Made by a program: the position numbers and the translations under genes. 64,000 nt of DNA, from NCBI RefSeq assembly GCF_009856605.1, contig NZ_CP047242.1, positions 3,168,001 through 3,232,000 of the forward strand. The letters are read 5' to 3'. Source of the stretch: Trichormus variabilis 0441. GTDB lineage: Bacteria; Cyanobacteriota; Cyanobacteriia; Cyanobacteriales; Nostocaceae. The notes under the pieces are model-generated. The model was not told the origin of the DNA. It ran no database searches and worked only from the letters and a program-made list of their open reading frames with translations. Numbering within the stretch: position 1 is the first letter of the stretch; every line of letters begins with the position of its first letter. Shown here piece after piece: positions 24,242 through 34,219 of the stretch.

Positions 24242-25738
24242 CTAACTCCTGTTATCAATTTGCGCGCGTTGTAAACTGCCGGAAAAGTCTACGTAAACGC
24301 TTTTCCATTCTGTGAACACATCTAAAGCGGTGGTGCCTGCTTCCCGGTGTCCGTTACCGGTTTGTTTGACACCACCAAAAGGCAGGTGTACTTCTGCGCC
24401 AATGGTGGGGCCGTTGATGTAGGTGATACCGACTTCAATGTCGCGCATGGCAACAAAGGCGCGATTGATGTCACGGGTGTAGACTGAGGAGGAAAGACCG
24501 TATTTGGTATCGTTAAGGATAGCGATCGCTTCTTCAAAGGTGCTAACCTCAATCAATGCTACTACTGGCCCGAATATCTCTTCACGGGCAACACGCATCT
24601 GTGGGGTGACATTATCTAAAATTGTTGGTTGAAAAAAGTAACCCTGTTTTAATTGTCCCTCGGTGACAATTTCCCCACCGATTAAAATCTTGGCCCCTTC
24701 TTCACGGGCAATATTCATATATTCATGTACCCGTTGCAACTGTCGGTTATTGATTATCGGGCCGATATCTGTCTCAGGTTCTGTACCAGCACCCAAGCGT
24801 AGTTGGCTGGTGCGTTCACGCAGCATGGTTGTAAATTTTTCTTTGATATCACGATGTAAAATTAAGCGACTGGTAGCTGTACATCGTTGTCCTGTTGTGC
24901 CGAAGGCTCCCCACAATGCCCCATCAAGGGCAAGTTCTAAATCTGCATCTTCCATCACCACTTGGGCATTTTTCCCACCCATCTCCAAACAGACGCGCTT
25001 GTGAGTGCGCCCACAAGTCTCACCAACATAGGCACCAGTGGCGGAAGAACCAGTAAATGAAACTAAATCAATATTTGGATGTTCGACTAAAGCTTTCCCT
25101 GCTTCTTCCCCGACTCCATGCACCAAGTTAATTACACCCGGTGGTAAACCTGCGGCGGCGAAAATCTCAATTAATTTTGTGGCACAGGCGGGGGTGTCTT
25201 CCGCAGGTTTGAGAATCACCGTATTACCACAAACCAAAGCTGGCATTGCTTTCCAGCAAGGAATGGCTACGGGGAAGTTCCAGGGAGTAATTAAAGCACA
25301 AACTCCGATGGGCATTCGCACTGTCATGGCGAATTTGTTGGGCATTTCGGATGGTGTGGTTTGCCCAAACAGTCGCCGTCCTTCACCAGCGCTATAAAAT
25401 GCACAGTCAACACCTTCCTGCACATCGCCCCTAGCTTCAGTTATGGGTTTACCCATTTCCCGACTAATTAATTGGGCTAGTTCTTCTTTATGTTGGAGTA
25501 ATAATTCACCGACGCGAAAGATATATTCGGCTCTGGCTGGGGCTGGGACTTTGCGCCAACTGCCATAGGCTTGACGGGCGGCGGTGACGGCTCTATCTGT
25601 ATCGTCAGCTTGAGAACGGGGGAAAGTAGCAACAATTTCGCTCTTGTTAGCAGGGTTGTGACTGTTGAGGGTGGTTTCTGTGGCGGCGTTTAACCATTGA
25701 CCATTGATGTAATTTTGGCAGTTTAGGGGAGTTTTCAT
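24242..25738 (-). CDS. NAD(P)-dependent aldehyde dehydrogenase
   Basis: The 498-aa enzyme has the full ALDH fold: the [14 protein letters not shown] cofactor entry, SFTGSSATG for NAD(P), general base E252 in LEMGGKN and nucleophile C286 in GQRCTA, then EEIFGPV and [12 protein letters not shown]. It oxidises an aldehyde to the acid. By overall motifs it is nearest to semialdehyde dehydrogenases (alpha-ketoglutaric-semialdehyde or aminoadipate-semialdehyde types), but the substrate is not decided. The cyclase-family hydrolase lies 60 bases upstream in the same direction, so a catabolic two-gene operon is plausible. Confidence 0.92.
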   Translation of the reverse strand: MKTPLNCQNYINGQWLNAATETTLNSHNPANKSEIVATFPRSQADDTDRAVTAARQAYGSWRKVPAPARAEYIFRVGELLLQHKEELAQLISREMGKPITEARGDVQEGVDCAFYSAGEGRRLFGQTTPSEMPNKFAMTVRMPIGVCALITPWNFPVAIPCWKAMPALVCGNTVILKPAEDTPACATKLIEIFAAAGLPPGVINLVHGVGEEAGKALVEHPNIDLVSFTGSSATGAYVGETCGRTHKRVCLEMGGKNAQVVMEDADLELALDGALWGAFGTTGQRCTATSRLILHRDIKEKFTTMLRERTSQLRLGAGTEPETDIGPIINNRQLQRVHEYMNIAREEGAKILIGGEIVTEGQLKQGYFFQPTILDNVTPQMRVAREEIFGPVVALIEVSTFEEAIAILNDTKYGLSSSVYTRDINRAFVAMRDIEVGITYINGPTIGAEVHLPFGGVKQTGNGHREAGTTALDVFTEWKSVYVDFSGSLQRAQIDNRS

Positions 25739-25798
25739 ATAAATTTAAAATTCAAAATTTAAAGTTAGAGAATTTATGATTCAGCACTCACCACTAAT

Positions 25799-26554
25799 TT
25801 AAGGTACTAATGCCAAAACTCCCACTGGCGAACCTGAGCCACCGCGTAATCTAAGGATTGCGATCGCCAGATTACTACCTTTTGCTGGTAGTTGATGCAA
25901 ATTTGTCAAATTTTCTAACACAATACCTTGTTGCGCCAATACTAAGCGGTTGGTAGCAAAACTGGTGTCTTGTCCAGGGTCTACACCATGAGTATCGATT
26001 CCTACGCCTGCAATCTGTCGCTCATCCAAGAGAAATTGGGTTGCATCACTACCAAAACCCGGAAAGTGCATGATTCCTTCAGCATCTTGGTTGAGAAAAG
26101 CGTTTTTATCAGACCATTTATTCTGCCAACCACTATGTAATAACACTACATTACCCCTGGGAATTTCACCGTGTTCTCCTTCCCAGGCGAAGATATCATC
26201 AATGGTGAGTCTATAATCGGCGTTGACGGCTGCGGCTGCTTGGATATCGATAACTACCGCCGACACAAACAAAGACTGAGCCGGGTATTGGTCAATTCCT
26301 ATACCTGCTTGATAAAAACTATTAGGAGCGTTGATATGAGTGGCGCTGTGTTCCCCGATGGCGAAGCGCCGCAGGTAATAGCCATCATCAGGGAGTTGGG
26401 CAACAGTGGTAAATTCAACGGGAGGGTCGCCAGGCCATTGGGGAATATCTGGGTCAATTATATGACTTAAGTGAATCACGCGGGAGTATGCGATCGTTTT
26501 TAGGCTTGACACTTTAATCACCCACTTCAAAAATTTCTCACCATCAGAACCCAC
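25799..26554 (-). CDS. cyclase-family protein (kynurenine-formamidase-like fold)
   Basis: The 251-aa protein matches the metal-dependent cyclase/KynB family: SHIIDPDIPQWPGDP near the start, then HSATHINAP (H69, H73), and GVGIDTHGVDPG near the end. The usual motif is HxGTHxDxPxH. Here the Asp is Asn and the last His is Ser, so two metal ligands differ from the classical set. Either another residue substitutes or the specificity is altered. It lies 60 bases upstream of the aldehyde dehydrogenase, same strand. Together they could act in degradation of an aromatic or amino-acid-derived amide, which is inference. Confidence 0.8.
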   Translation of the reverse strand: MGSDGEKFLKWVIKVSSLKTIAYSRVIHLSHIIDPDIPQWPGDPPVEFTTVAQLPDDGYYLRRFAIGEHSATHINAPNSFYQAGIGIDQYPAQSLFVSAVVIDIQAAAAVNADYRLTIDDIFAWEGEHGEIPRGNVVLLHSGWQNKWSDKNAFLNQDAEGIMHFPGFGSDATQFLLDERQIAGVGIDTHGVDPGQDTSFATNRLVLAQQGIVLENLTNLHQLPAKGSNLAIAILRLRGGSGSPVGVLALVP

Positions 26555-26599
26555 TACTTATACCAATTCAATTAATGATTGCAATACATCCTTGGCTGA

Positions 26600-26619
26600 A
26601 GACGCGATTCATCGCGTCT
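26600..26619. repeat. palindrome AGACGCGAT-TC-ATCGCGTCT
   Basis: A nine-base-pair perfect stem with a two-base centre, between the STAND gene stop and the cyclase gene. It is a common Nostoc palindrome; there is no T-run on the minus strand, so a terminator role is uncertain. Confidence 0.5.
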
Positions 26620-26698
26620 CTACAGATGGTTTATTTTGAATTTTGAATTGATTCATTTGTCCCATTCTTTTTTCAAATTGGTATTATCTTGGCAGACT

Positions 26699-29600
26699 CT
26701 ATCGCCCAGAAGTTTGGCATGATGGCAGTTCTTCTAAAACCTGTCGATGGGCTATCAGGTAATTATTCAGTAAGTTACAACCAGTGTGTAATAAATTATC
26801 GAAGTCCAAATCCCAGAAAATGATGGTTTTGTCACCACTGGCGGAAGCTAACTGTTTTCCATCGGGGCTGTAGATGATGCTTCTCACCCAATCGCTATGA
26901 CCAGTCAGAGTTTTTAGGACTTGACCACTGCTGACATCCCAGATTTTAATTGTGTTGTCACGACTGGCGGAAGCTAATTGTTGTCCATCGGGGCTGTAGG
27001 CGACGCTTCTCACCCAATTGCTATGACCAGTCAGAGTTTTTAAGGGCTTACCACTGCTGACATCCCAAATTTTGATGTTATCACTGGCGGCAGCTAACTG
27101 TTTGCCATCGGGGCTGTAGGCAACACTTTTGACTGAATCCTGATGACCAGAGAGAGTTTTCAGCAGTTTACCACTGCTGATATCCCAAATTTTGATGGTT
27201 TTGTCGTCGCTGGCGGAAGCTAACTGTTTTCCATCAGGGCTGTAGGTGACACTCCTCACCCAACTGCTATGACCAGTCAGAGTTTTTAGAAGTTGACCAC
27301 TGTTGACATCCCAAATTTTGATTGTTGTGTCACCACTGGCGGAAGCTAATTGTTGTCCATCGGGGCTGTAGGCGACGCTAATCACTCTATCTTTGTGACC
27401 AAGGAGAGTTTTTACGGGTTGACCAGTGCTGACATCCCAGATTTTGATGGTTTTGTCGCCACTACCGGAGGCTAATTGTTTTCCATTGGGGCTGTAGGTG
27501 ATGCTTCTGACCCAATCACTATGACCAGAAAGAGTTTTGAGGGTCTGACCAGTGCTGACATCCCAAATTTTGATGATGTTGTCACCACTACCAGAGGCTA
27601 ATTGTTTTTCACTGGGACTGTAGGCGATGCTGATAACAGAATCACTATGACCAGAGAGTATTTTTAAGGGTTTACTGATGCTGACATCCCAAATTTTGAT
27701 GGTCTTGTCACCACTGGCGGAAGCTAACTGTTTGCCATCGGGACTGTAGGCAATACTATAGACTGAATTGCTGTGACCAGAGAGGGTTTTCAGGAGTTGA
27801 CTACTGCTGACATCCCAAATTTTGATGGTCTTATCACCACTGACAGAAACTAACTGTTGTCCATTGGGGCTGTAAGCGATGCTATAAACAGGCTGGTCAT
27901 GACTGGAGAGAGTTTTCAGGAGTTGACCATTGCTGATGTCCCAAATTTTGATGGTCTTGTCGCTACTGGCGGAGGCTAAATGTTTTCCGTCGGGGCTGTA
28001 AGCAATACTAATTACCCCATCACTATGACCAGAAAGAGTTTTCAGGAGTTGACCACTGTTGATGTCCCAAATTTTGATGGTCTTGTCTCGACTAGCGGAA
28101 GCCAACCGTTTTCCATCGGGACTGTAGGTAACGCTTCTCACTGCATGACTATGGCCAGAGAGAGTTTTTAGGCTTTTACCACTGTTAATATCCCAAATTT
28201 TAACTGTCTTATCATCACTGGCAGAAGCTAATTGTTGTTTGTTGGGACTATAGGCGATGTTGATGACGGAATCACTATGACCGGAGAGGGTTTTCAGCGT
28301 TTTACCACTGTTGATATCCCAAATTTTAATTGTCTTATCACCACTACCAGAAGCTAATTGTTGCCCATCGGGACTATAGGCGATGCTGATGACGGAATCA
28401 CTATGACCGGAGAGGGTTTTTAGAGTTTTACCACTGTTGATATCCCAAATTTTAACTGTCTTATCACCGCTACCAGAGGCTAACTGTCGTTTTTGTGGGG
28501 CAAAGGCGACACTACTCACCCAATTTTCATGACCTGCCAAAGTATTCACCTCTGTGGCACGATTTTCTTTATATTCATTGGGCTGTAAGTAGATAGCTCG
28601 CTGTAAAGTTGCCGCAGTTTGTATTGTGGCAAAACTGTTTTCTCTCTCCCACGGTGTACCCTTGAGTTTGTTAGCTGCTTTTAGTGCTTCTATCAAAGCA
28701 TCAGGATATTGTTTGGAGACAAAAAAAGCTTCTGAAGAATTATTCAAGGCGTTAATTTCGTTAATTCCAGCACTAATTTCGGCGTTTTGTGTCTGTTTTT
28801 TGGCTTCATTTGCTAACTGCACTGCTAAAGCGGTTAAAACAACAATACCTATACCCACAGCCACTGAACTAAACAAAGCACGTTGCAGAAAGCGATAAAG
28901 TTTGGCTTCACTTAGTTTTCTTTGCGCTCTTTCTTTGTCTAGTTCCGCCATTACCTGTTTTAATTTCTGTTGTTGTTGCTGGCGGATAAAGGCGGCTAAA
29001 TAGTCATGCACCAGTTGATAACGGTCAGTGGGTTTTTCTGGGAGCAACACAACTAAGCCAGATTTGACGAAAATATCTAAAACTAAATCGAATTGCTGGA
29101 GATTTAAGATTTGCTCTTTTCTCACAGCCTGTTGTGAAGTTTTTGGCGTAATTTTGCCCTGTTTTTGCCGTGGGGTTGGGGAAATCCGCGCAGATTCCAC
29201 ATCATAAGTAGAAAAATATTGCTGAAAATCTCGTTCTAATTCTCCCCGTGTCTTTAGGGGACGAGTTCCTCTTTCATCAGTCAGCGAATACAGCAAAAAC
29301 TCCGCTAATTGCTGATTTTCTTCACCGCAGTCATGGATAACCTCATTTAAATAATGCTGTACTAAGTCTTGTTTTGTGCCGAAACGCCGATATTTTTCTA
29401 GGGTGGTGATATTCTCGGTTTGTAATTGCGCTCCTACAATTTGCAACTCAATGGGGCGCACTTCACCCAATTCTCCTGCTAAGTCTTCTACCAGTGCATC
29501 TATTAAATTAGGTTCTAAGTTAAAGCTAGTATTTGCAGTGAGACGCTGGATAATAGACTTTGTATCGTTGGGAGAGAAGTTGCCCAACTTATAAAGCACG

Positions 29601-31657
29601 TTGTTACTGAGAATGTCATTACCAATAATCTGAAATTCCGGCAAATCATTACATTCCAGCAAATAATGGATGTAATCTACCCGCAACGATAAAATAACTT
29701 TCACTGAAAGAACGTGCAGACATTCTCCTAGAAACTCAAAGAACTGTTTTCGTTGTCCAAGTTCGGGGTAAACGAAGAAAAATTCCTCAAATTGGTCAAA
29801 AACTAACACTGTGCGGAGGTTGTGTTGTTCGTTTTCACGCAACTTGGTGATGAGTAATGAGGAGAGAAAGGAAGAAGAAAGGGGAACAGTAGGTTCTGAA
29901 CTAGAATGTTGAGGTTCTGAAGGAGAACGTTGAGGTTCTGAACTAGAATGTTGAGGTTCTCCTTCTCTTTGTCCCCCATCTTTTATCAAAATGCGCGTCA
30001 AATCTTGCAGCCAGTTGGTGTAAACACGCATAACGACGACTAAATTATCTTGCACACCAATGGCTTTTTTCTTTAAAGCCGGGACTAAACCTGCATTAAT
30101 CAGGGAACTTTTACCCACGCCCGATTGCCCATGAATGACTATCAATTTATAATCGGGGCGACCGACGCGTTCTATTAAACGTTCTACATCTAATTGACGA
30201 CCAGATGCAGCAATTTCTAAGGCAATATTATCTTGTAGAGAAGTTGTAGATAAGGTTTCTAAATGTGTTTGCTTACGTGCTTCTAATCTTCCTGCACCAA
30301 TAAAAGCCCGCAAGCCAAATTGTTGTTCAATGGAAAGCGACTGCTGTTTAATTTCATAGGCTGCAAGATATTTTTTTTGAGTGAAATAAAAATTATGTAA
30401 ATAACTGAGAATATGCAGATAAAGTCTGACATCTTCTTGAGGATTTAACCTATTTATAGCATCTTCTAAGTTGGCGATCGCCTGGGGGATTTGCCCTAAA
30501 TTATATTGAGAGCAACCCTGAATAAATCTATACAAGCTTAATTCTGGTGCTGAAAGTAGATTCTCTGATTTATCGGCTGATATAAAATCTAATGCTTGGT
30601 TAATTAATTGATTTGCCTGTCGCCAATTTTCTTGGGCTAAAGCTACCTCGGCTAAACAAGCATAATCCCTAGCAATTTCTCTATGATTATTATTTGCTTG
30701 ATGAATGACTAAAGCTTGCTGGGATAGCTTTTCTAACTGTTCCCAGGCTTTAAGATTACGTAAAATAGTAGCTAACTTATAAAGAGATTTAGCAACTAAA
30801 TCTGCACGTTGAATCTGGTTAACAAAATCAATATATTCTTGAATATAACGCCGCGTATTATTCCAAGATATATGATTGATATCTTGATATTTGTAACTTT
30901 GAATATAATAACAAAAAGCAGTCTCTAAAAAAATAAATTCTTGAGGTGCAATCAAATCAAGTTTTTGCCATAAACTACCAGCTTGGTGATAATATTCTAG
31001 CGCGGCTGAAATTTTATTGATATTCTTATTAGTTAAGCCCAGTAATGATAATAAATTAGCCGCTAATTCTGAATTATCTATCTGTCCATCTATAAATAAA
31101 TCTCTTTGGGCTGCTAATAACTCAGTTTCTAGCTTTAGTGATTCATGGAGAGTCAGTTTAGTCTGTTCATGCAAATATTGATGAGCCGTTTCAGTAATAA
31201 AATCTCTTAATTGTTGTTGGTCAATAGCAAAATTTCTCGTAACTGCCCAACTTTCTAAGTCAGGTGCAACTTGAATTAATTGTTTATAAATTTCATCATC
31301 AATCCACAACACCAAAGGGAAATGAAAATGCTGGCGGAATTCCTCGCGCACTTGATTGGCTGAACTTAACATCACTGCTAAATTCTGCACCTTTTCCAAA
31401 CCAACAACCATCACACAACCAAGAATCTCTGCGCCAAATTCATCCCGAATGGCAGTATAGAGGGTTTTATCAGATTGCTGTACTTCCAAGACATAAATTT
31501 CCGCTTGGCAAATTTCTTGTAATCTTTTGATTAAGCGATCGCGTAAGCTGGCATAATTACACCGTGCCAAAATCAACTTAAACTGTCCCACAGAAGCATC
31601 AATCGCCCAGGCTAATTGTTGCACAGAGCGATCGTTATTTACTAAATCATTTGTCAT
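26699..31657 (-). CDS. STAND NTPase with TPR, membrane helix and 14 WD40 repeats
   Basis: The 1652-aa protein begins with a ~150-residue domain (FKLILARCNYASL, FPLVLWIDDEIYKQL) that lacks a P-loop, typical of cyanobacterial STAND-TPR proteins. A TPR-like helical region follows to about 480. The NTPase core has Walker A GQSGVGKSS (510-518) and Walker B VLVFDQFEEF (D621). A winged-helix-like region leads to one transmembrane helix (about 930-950) and 14 WD40 repeats (about 1030-1635), enough for two propellers. Repeat 12 is two residues short. A 24-base tandem repeat near 29900-29960 encodes SSSEPQ units. It follows an AAA-type ATPase gene by 81 bases. Confidence 0.92.
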   Translation of the reverse strand: MTNDLVNNDRSVQQLAWAIDASVGQFKLILARCNYASLRDRLIKRLQEICQAEIYVLEVQQSDKTLYTAIRDEFGAEILGCVMVVGLEKVQNLAVMLSSANQVREEFRQHFHFPLVLWIDDEIYKQLIQVAPDLESWAVTRNFAIDQQQLRDFITETAHQYLHEQTKLTLHESLKLETELLAAQRDLFIDGQIDNSELAANLLSLLGLTNKNINKISAALEYYHQAGSLWQKLDLIAPQEFIFLETAFCYYIQSYKYQDINHISWNNTRRYIQEYIDFVNQIQRADLVAKSLYKLATILRNLKAWEQLEKLSQQALVIHQANNNHREIARDYACLAEVALAQENWRQANQLINQALDFISADKSENLLSAPELSLYRFIQGCSQYNLGQIPQAIANLEDAINRLNPQEDVRLYLHILSYLHNFYFTQKKYLAAYEIKQQSLSIEQQFGLRAFIGAGRLEARKQTHLETLSTTSLQDNIALEIAASGRQLDVERLIERVGRPDYKLIVIHGQSGVGKSSLINAGLVPALKKKAIGVQDNLVVVMRVYTNWLQDLTRILIKDGGQREGEPQHSSSEPQRSPSEPQHSSSEPTVPLSSSFLSSLLITKLRENEQHNLRTVLVFDQFEEFFFVYPELGQRKQFFEFLGECLHVLSVKVILSLRVDYIHYLLECNDLPEFQIIGNDILSNNVLYKLGNFSPNDTKSIIQRLTANTSFNLEPNLIDALVEDLAGELGEVRPIELQIVGAQLQTENITTLEKYRRFGTKQDLVQHYLNEVIHDCGEENQQLAEFLLYSLTDERGTRPLKTRGELERDFQQYFSTYDVESARISPTPRQKQGKITPKTSQQAVRKEQILNLQQFDLVLDIFVKSGLVVLLPEKPTDRYQLVHDYLAAFIRQQQQQKLKQVMAELDKERAQRKLSEAKLYRFLQRALFSSVAVGIGIVVLTALAVQLANEAKKQTQNAEISAGINEINALNNSSEAFFVSKQYPDALIEALKAANKLKGTPWERENSFATIQTAATLQRAIYLQPNEYKENRATEVNTLAGHENWVSSVAFAPQKRQLASGSGDKTVKIWDINSGKTLKTLSGHSDSVISIAYSPDGQQLASGSGDKTIKIWDINSGKTLKTLSGHSDSVINIAYSPNKQQLASASDDKTVKIWDINSGKSLKTLSGHSHAVRSVTYSPDGKRLASASRDKTIKIWDINSGQLLKTLSGHSDGVISIAYSPDGKHLASASSDKTIKIWDISNGQLLKTLSSHDQPVYSIAYSPNGQQLVSVSGDKTIKIWDVSSSQLLKTLSGHSNSVYSIAYSPDGKQLASASGDKTIKIWDVSISKPLKILSGHSDSVISIAYSPSEKQLASGSGDNIIKIWDVSTGQTLKTLSGHSDWVRSITYSPNGKQLASGSGDKTIKIWDVSTGQPVKTLLGHKDRVISVAYSPDGQQLASASGDTTIKIWDVNSGQLLKTLTGHSSWVRSVTYSPDGKQLASASDDKTIKIWDISSGKLLKTLSGHQDSVKSVAYSPDGKQLAAASDNIKIWDVSSGKPLKTLTGHSNWVRSVAYSPDGQQLASASRDNTIKIWDVSSGQVLKTLTGHSDWVRSIIYSPDGKQLASASGDKTIIFWDLDFDNLLHTGCNLLNNYLIAHRQVLEELPSCQTSGR
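29895..29962 (-). repeat. 24-base tandem repeat encoding SEPQHSSS units
   Basis: Three near-identical units (GAGGTTCTGAACTAGAATGT type) inside the linker before the Walker B of the STAND protein. They give a flexible Ser/Pro/Glu/Gln stretch. Confidence 0.6.
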
Positions 31658-31738
31658 TGGTCATTTGTTATTTGTTATTAGTCAATAGTCAATAGTTATT
31701 CTTCTTTACTTCCCCTGCTCCCCCTGCCCCCTGCCCCC

Positions 31739-33091
31739 TCATCCCCCCATCTCCTTTGCACCAATCAAAATGGGATTGACATCAAACCAAGACTCGCCGC
31801 CATCTCGATATTCAAAGACAAAACGGCTACGGATGAGTTTTTGGTAGCCGTGATCATCGCTGACTTTTTTCTTGTGTTGGACGTGGCGTAATAATTGCCA
31901 TTCTTCTTCAGAAATTGGCAAAATCATTTCGTTGCGACGGGAACGAATAACTTGTTCTAAGGTATTGCGGGTGAGGGGAAGCGCCATTTCTTCCATAATC
32001 CAGCTATTCAGAAGCCGCAACAAGTCGCGCACATGACCACCACTCAAGATACATAAACGCTCTAAGGTATCAGCACTATCAAAAATCTCAGAAATTTTGT
32101 CTCGGCGTTGTTCTGGTTGCAAGTCAGGAAAGGCTCTGGCTAATACCATCTGCTGCATCAGCTCCATTCCTTGCTCATGCACCCTACCATCAGGCCAATG
32201 TAAGGGAACCATCGGTAATACTTTGGGGTCTTCGGGAAAGCGCTGAGTCAGCATTCCGTAATCGTTGGAAAATTTGAGAGACAGGGGCATGGTGTAGACT
32301 AGATGACAATTTAACTTGGTGAGATATTCACCTTGGTCTACAAATAAATATTCTTGTTGGGGACGACCCCAAGACTTAGGACGGTTATCTATGCGGTCGA
32401 GGTTATCGACAATGACAACTAGACCATTTTTACCTTGTTGTTTGAGTTTAGCGATCGCCGGTTGCAATAATTCTTGATTAATCGCTTCTAACAGCTTGAT
32501 TTTTTGCGGTGCGAGATATTGATTAATTTTCTCTCGGAGTGTGGGGTCGCTTTTAATTTTGGTGGTGATTTCACCAATACCTACAGATAAAGATAACTTT
32601 GCTGGCTCTACACTAACACCGACATCACCCACTACGGGAACCTTGGCTTTAATCCCCGTCACCTCAGAGTTTAAAACCTTCCATGCACCTAGTAGCAAAT
32701 CATTAAATTTGTTAGTCTCTTCCAGAGTGATTTTATCTAAACTTTGGCTCACACGCCGAGCGATCGCCAACAACACATCGGCGATATCAACATCGGTCAT
32801 TTCTAAGTCATCACTAGACTCAAAATAAACCACATGAAAGCCTAACTTTTCTAATTCTGCCTGTAAGCGGATGAGTTCTGTCGATTTACCACAGCCGATA
32901 TGTCCTGTAAATAAAGTGCAGGTAGGTTCATCTGGCTTAAAAAAGGTAATCTTTTGTTTGAGCTTACCGATAATATCGCCGCCACGCACCGAGGAAAAAT
33001 CAATGTAGTACTTTTTATCTGTGTCTTGATTGAGAAATAGAGTCCGACTAGGGTCTGTAGCTTGAAAAAAACCCCGTAAATCTATAGTCAT
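31739..33091 (-). CDS. AAA/STAND-like P-loop ATPase, upstream partner of the WD40 STAND
   Basis: The 450-aa protein has Walker A TGHIGCGKST (62-71) and Walker B LVVIVDNLDRI (about residue 228), a sensor-like segment (LVYTMPLSL), then a helical C-terminal lid (SGGHVRDLLRLLNSW) as in AAA/KAP or Orc/Cdc6-like ATPases. The N-terminus (RTLFLNQDTDKKYYIDFSSVRGG) leads into the P-loop. No membrane helix is seen. The gene ends 81 bases before the 1652-aa STAND start and both run on the minus strand, so an operon is likely. This pairing suggests a two-ATPase signalling or defence module; the function is inferred. Confidence 0.85.
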   Translation of the reverse strand: MTIDLRGFFQATDPSRTLFLNQDTDKKYYIDFSSVRGGDIIGKLKQKITFFKPDEPTCTLFTGHIGCGKSTELIRLQAELEKLGFHVVYFESSDDLEMTDVDIADVLLAIARRVSQSLDKITLEETNKFNDLLLGAWKVLNSEVTGIKAKVPVVGDVGVSVEPAKLSLSVGIGEITTKIKSDPTLREKINQYLAPQKIKLLEAINQELLQPAIAKLKQQGKNGLVVIVDNLDRIDNRPKSWGRPQQEYLFVDQGEYLTKLNCHLVYTMPLSLKFSNDYGMLTQRFPEDPKVLPMVPLHWPDGRVHEQGMELMQQMVLARAFPDLQPEQRRDKISEIFDSADTLERLCILSGGHVRDLLRLLNSWIMEEMALPLTRNTLEQVIRSRRNEMILPISEEEWQLLRHVQHKKKVSDDHGYQKLIRSRFVFEYRDGGESWFDVNPILIGAKEMGG

Positions 33092-33272
33092 ATGTTTAGT
33101 AATCTAGTTATTCTTGTAACCCTGCATAACCGTGATTACCAAGATATTAGTACTAATAGCAATTCGTAATTAGTAGTAATTCGTAAAATTAGCGTGAGTT
33201 CGATAAATTCGGAAGAACCCCTCTCCATAGCTTGCTACTCTACGAGTTCTCCGCAGGAGTACCCGCAGGGTA

Positions 33273-33304
33273 CCTCTCCCCGACGCGGGGAGAGGCTTAA
33301 AACC
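33273..33304. repeat. hairpin repeat CCTCTCCCC-GACGC-GGGGAGAGG, copy 2
   Basis: Identical over 32 bases to 18186-18217. Both copies are preceded by GAACCCCTCTCCA, so the dispersed unit is larger than the hairpin. Confidence 0.65.
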
Positions 33305-33399
33305 ATGATTATTTGGTAATCAGTTATAGATTTTCAGACCCTTCCCTACAAGGGAAGGGGTTGGGGTTAGGTTCCGTCGAACTCACTTTAAAATTAGCG

Positions 33400-33439
33400 C
33401 AAAAAGCTAAAACCTTGATTTGCGGGAGAAACCAAGGTT
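33400..33439 (-). terminator. intrinsic terminator of the NarL-type regulator
   Basis: On the minus strand AACCTTGG pairs with CAAGGTT around a loop, followed by TTTAGCTTTTT. It begins 46 bases after the stop of the response-regulator gene, a normal position. Confidence 0.6.
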
Positions 33440-33484
33440 AGAGTATGGGTGTTAAATTTTGCTAAGTGCGTTATGGTGTCATGT

Positions 33485-34219
33485 TTAAGCTACTAAGCCA
33501 GAACGCAAAGCACGTACAGCAGCTTGGGTACGGTCATCAGCGCAGAGTTTATTCAGAATGTTGCGGACGTGGGTTTTAACCGTACCAACGGTAATATAAA
33601 GTTTCTCCGCAATTTGACCGTTGCTACAGCCAGCAACAATCAACTCTAGAATTTCTAATTCCCGTTGTGTAAGGGGGTAGGTTTCTAATACTTGTTCGTA
33701 TTCAGAAGGTAGAGCCTCAATTTTGACGGTTTTGGGCTTATCAGATGATTGGCTCTCTCCGGGGATGCCTTGGCGCATCTTCTGTAATACTACATTAGCG
33801 ATCGCTGGATCAATCCATGAGTTGCCGCCAAAAGTCGCTTGAATTGCTTCTGTCAGCCTACTAATGCTGGTTTCTTTCATGTAGTAAGAGTCTGCCCCAG
33901 CCGCAAAAGCCGCCAGTACTGCATCTTCGGTATGATCCATTGTCAGAATCAAAATCTTGGTGTGGGTTTGCCCACTCTCAGCTTGATAACGCCTAAACTT
34001 GCGAGTGAGTTCAATCCCATCCATGTCCGGCAAGCCAATATCTACCACCGCTACATCCGGCTTCGCCGTTTCCAAAAGTTTCAGTCCTTGAGTGGCATTA
34101 GCCGCTTCACCTATTACTTTGATGCCAGTGTTGGCCTGTAACGCAGCTCTTAGCCCCATTCTGGTTAGGTCATGATCTTCAATTAAAATAATGCTGATTT
34201 CACTCATCGTTACACTCAC
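33485..34219 (-). CDS. NarL/LuxR-family response regulator
   Basis: The 244-aa protein has an N-terminal receiver (phospho-acceptor D60 in VVDIGLP, acidic pocket E14/D15, K in YYMKET) and a C-terminal LuxR-type HTH (LTQRELEILELIVAGCSNG, then TVGTVKTHVRNILNKL). It should be a DNA-binding transcription factor activated by phosphorylation. ATG 34219 or 34207 could start it; I keep 34219. No cognate kinase is adjacent on the same strand; the divergent PAS-PAS kinase starts 426 bases away and is the closest candidate. Confidence 0.92.
   Translation of the reverse strand: MSVTMSEISIILIEDHDLTRMGLRAALQANTGIKVIGEAANATQGLKLLETAKPDVAVVDIGLPDMDGIELTRKFRRYQAESGQTHTKILILTMDHTEDAVLAAFAAGADSYYMKETSISRLTEAIQATFGGNSWIDPAIANVVLQKMRQGIPGESQSSDKPKTVKIEALPSEYEQVLETYPLTQRELEILELIVAGCSNGQIAEKLYITVGTVKTHVRNILNKLCADDRTQAAVRALRSGLVA

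Larger units (their letters stand above)
33092..33484. other. intergenic region with hairpin repeat and terminator
   Basis: It contains the hairpin repeat (33273-33304) and related flanks, plus the minus-strand terminator of the response regulator (33400-33439). The promoter of the ATPase/STAND operon should be in the first 150 bases. No gene seen. Confidence 0.55.
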
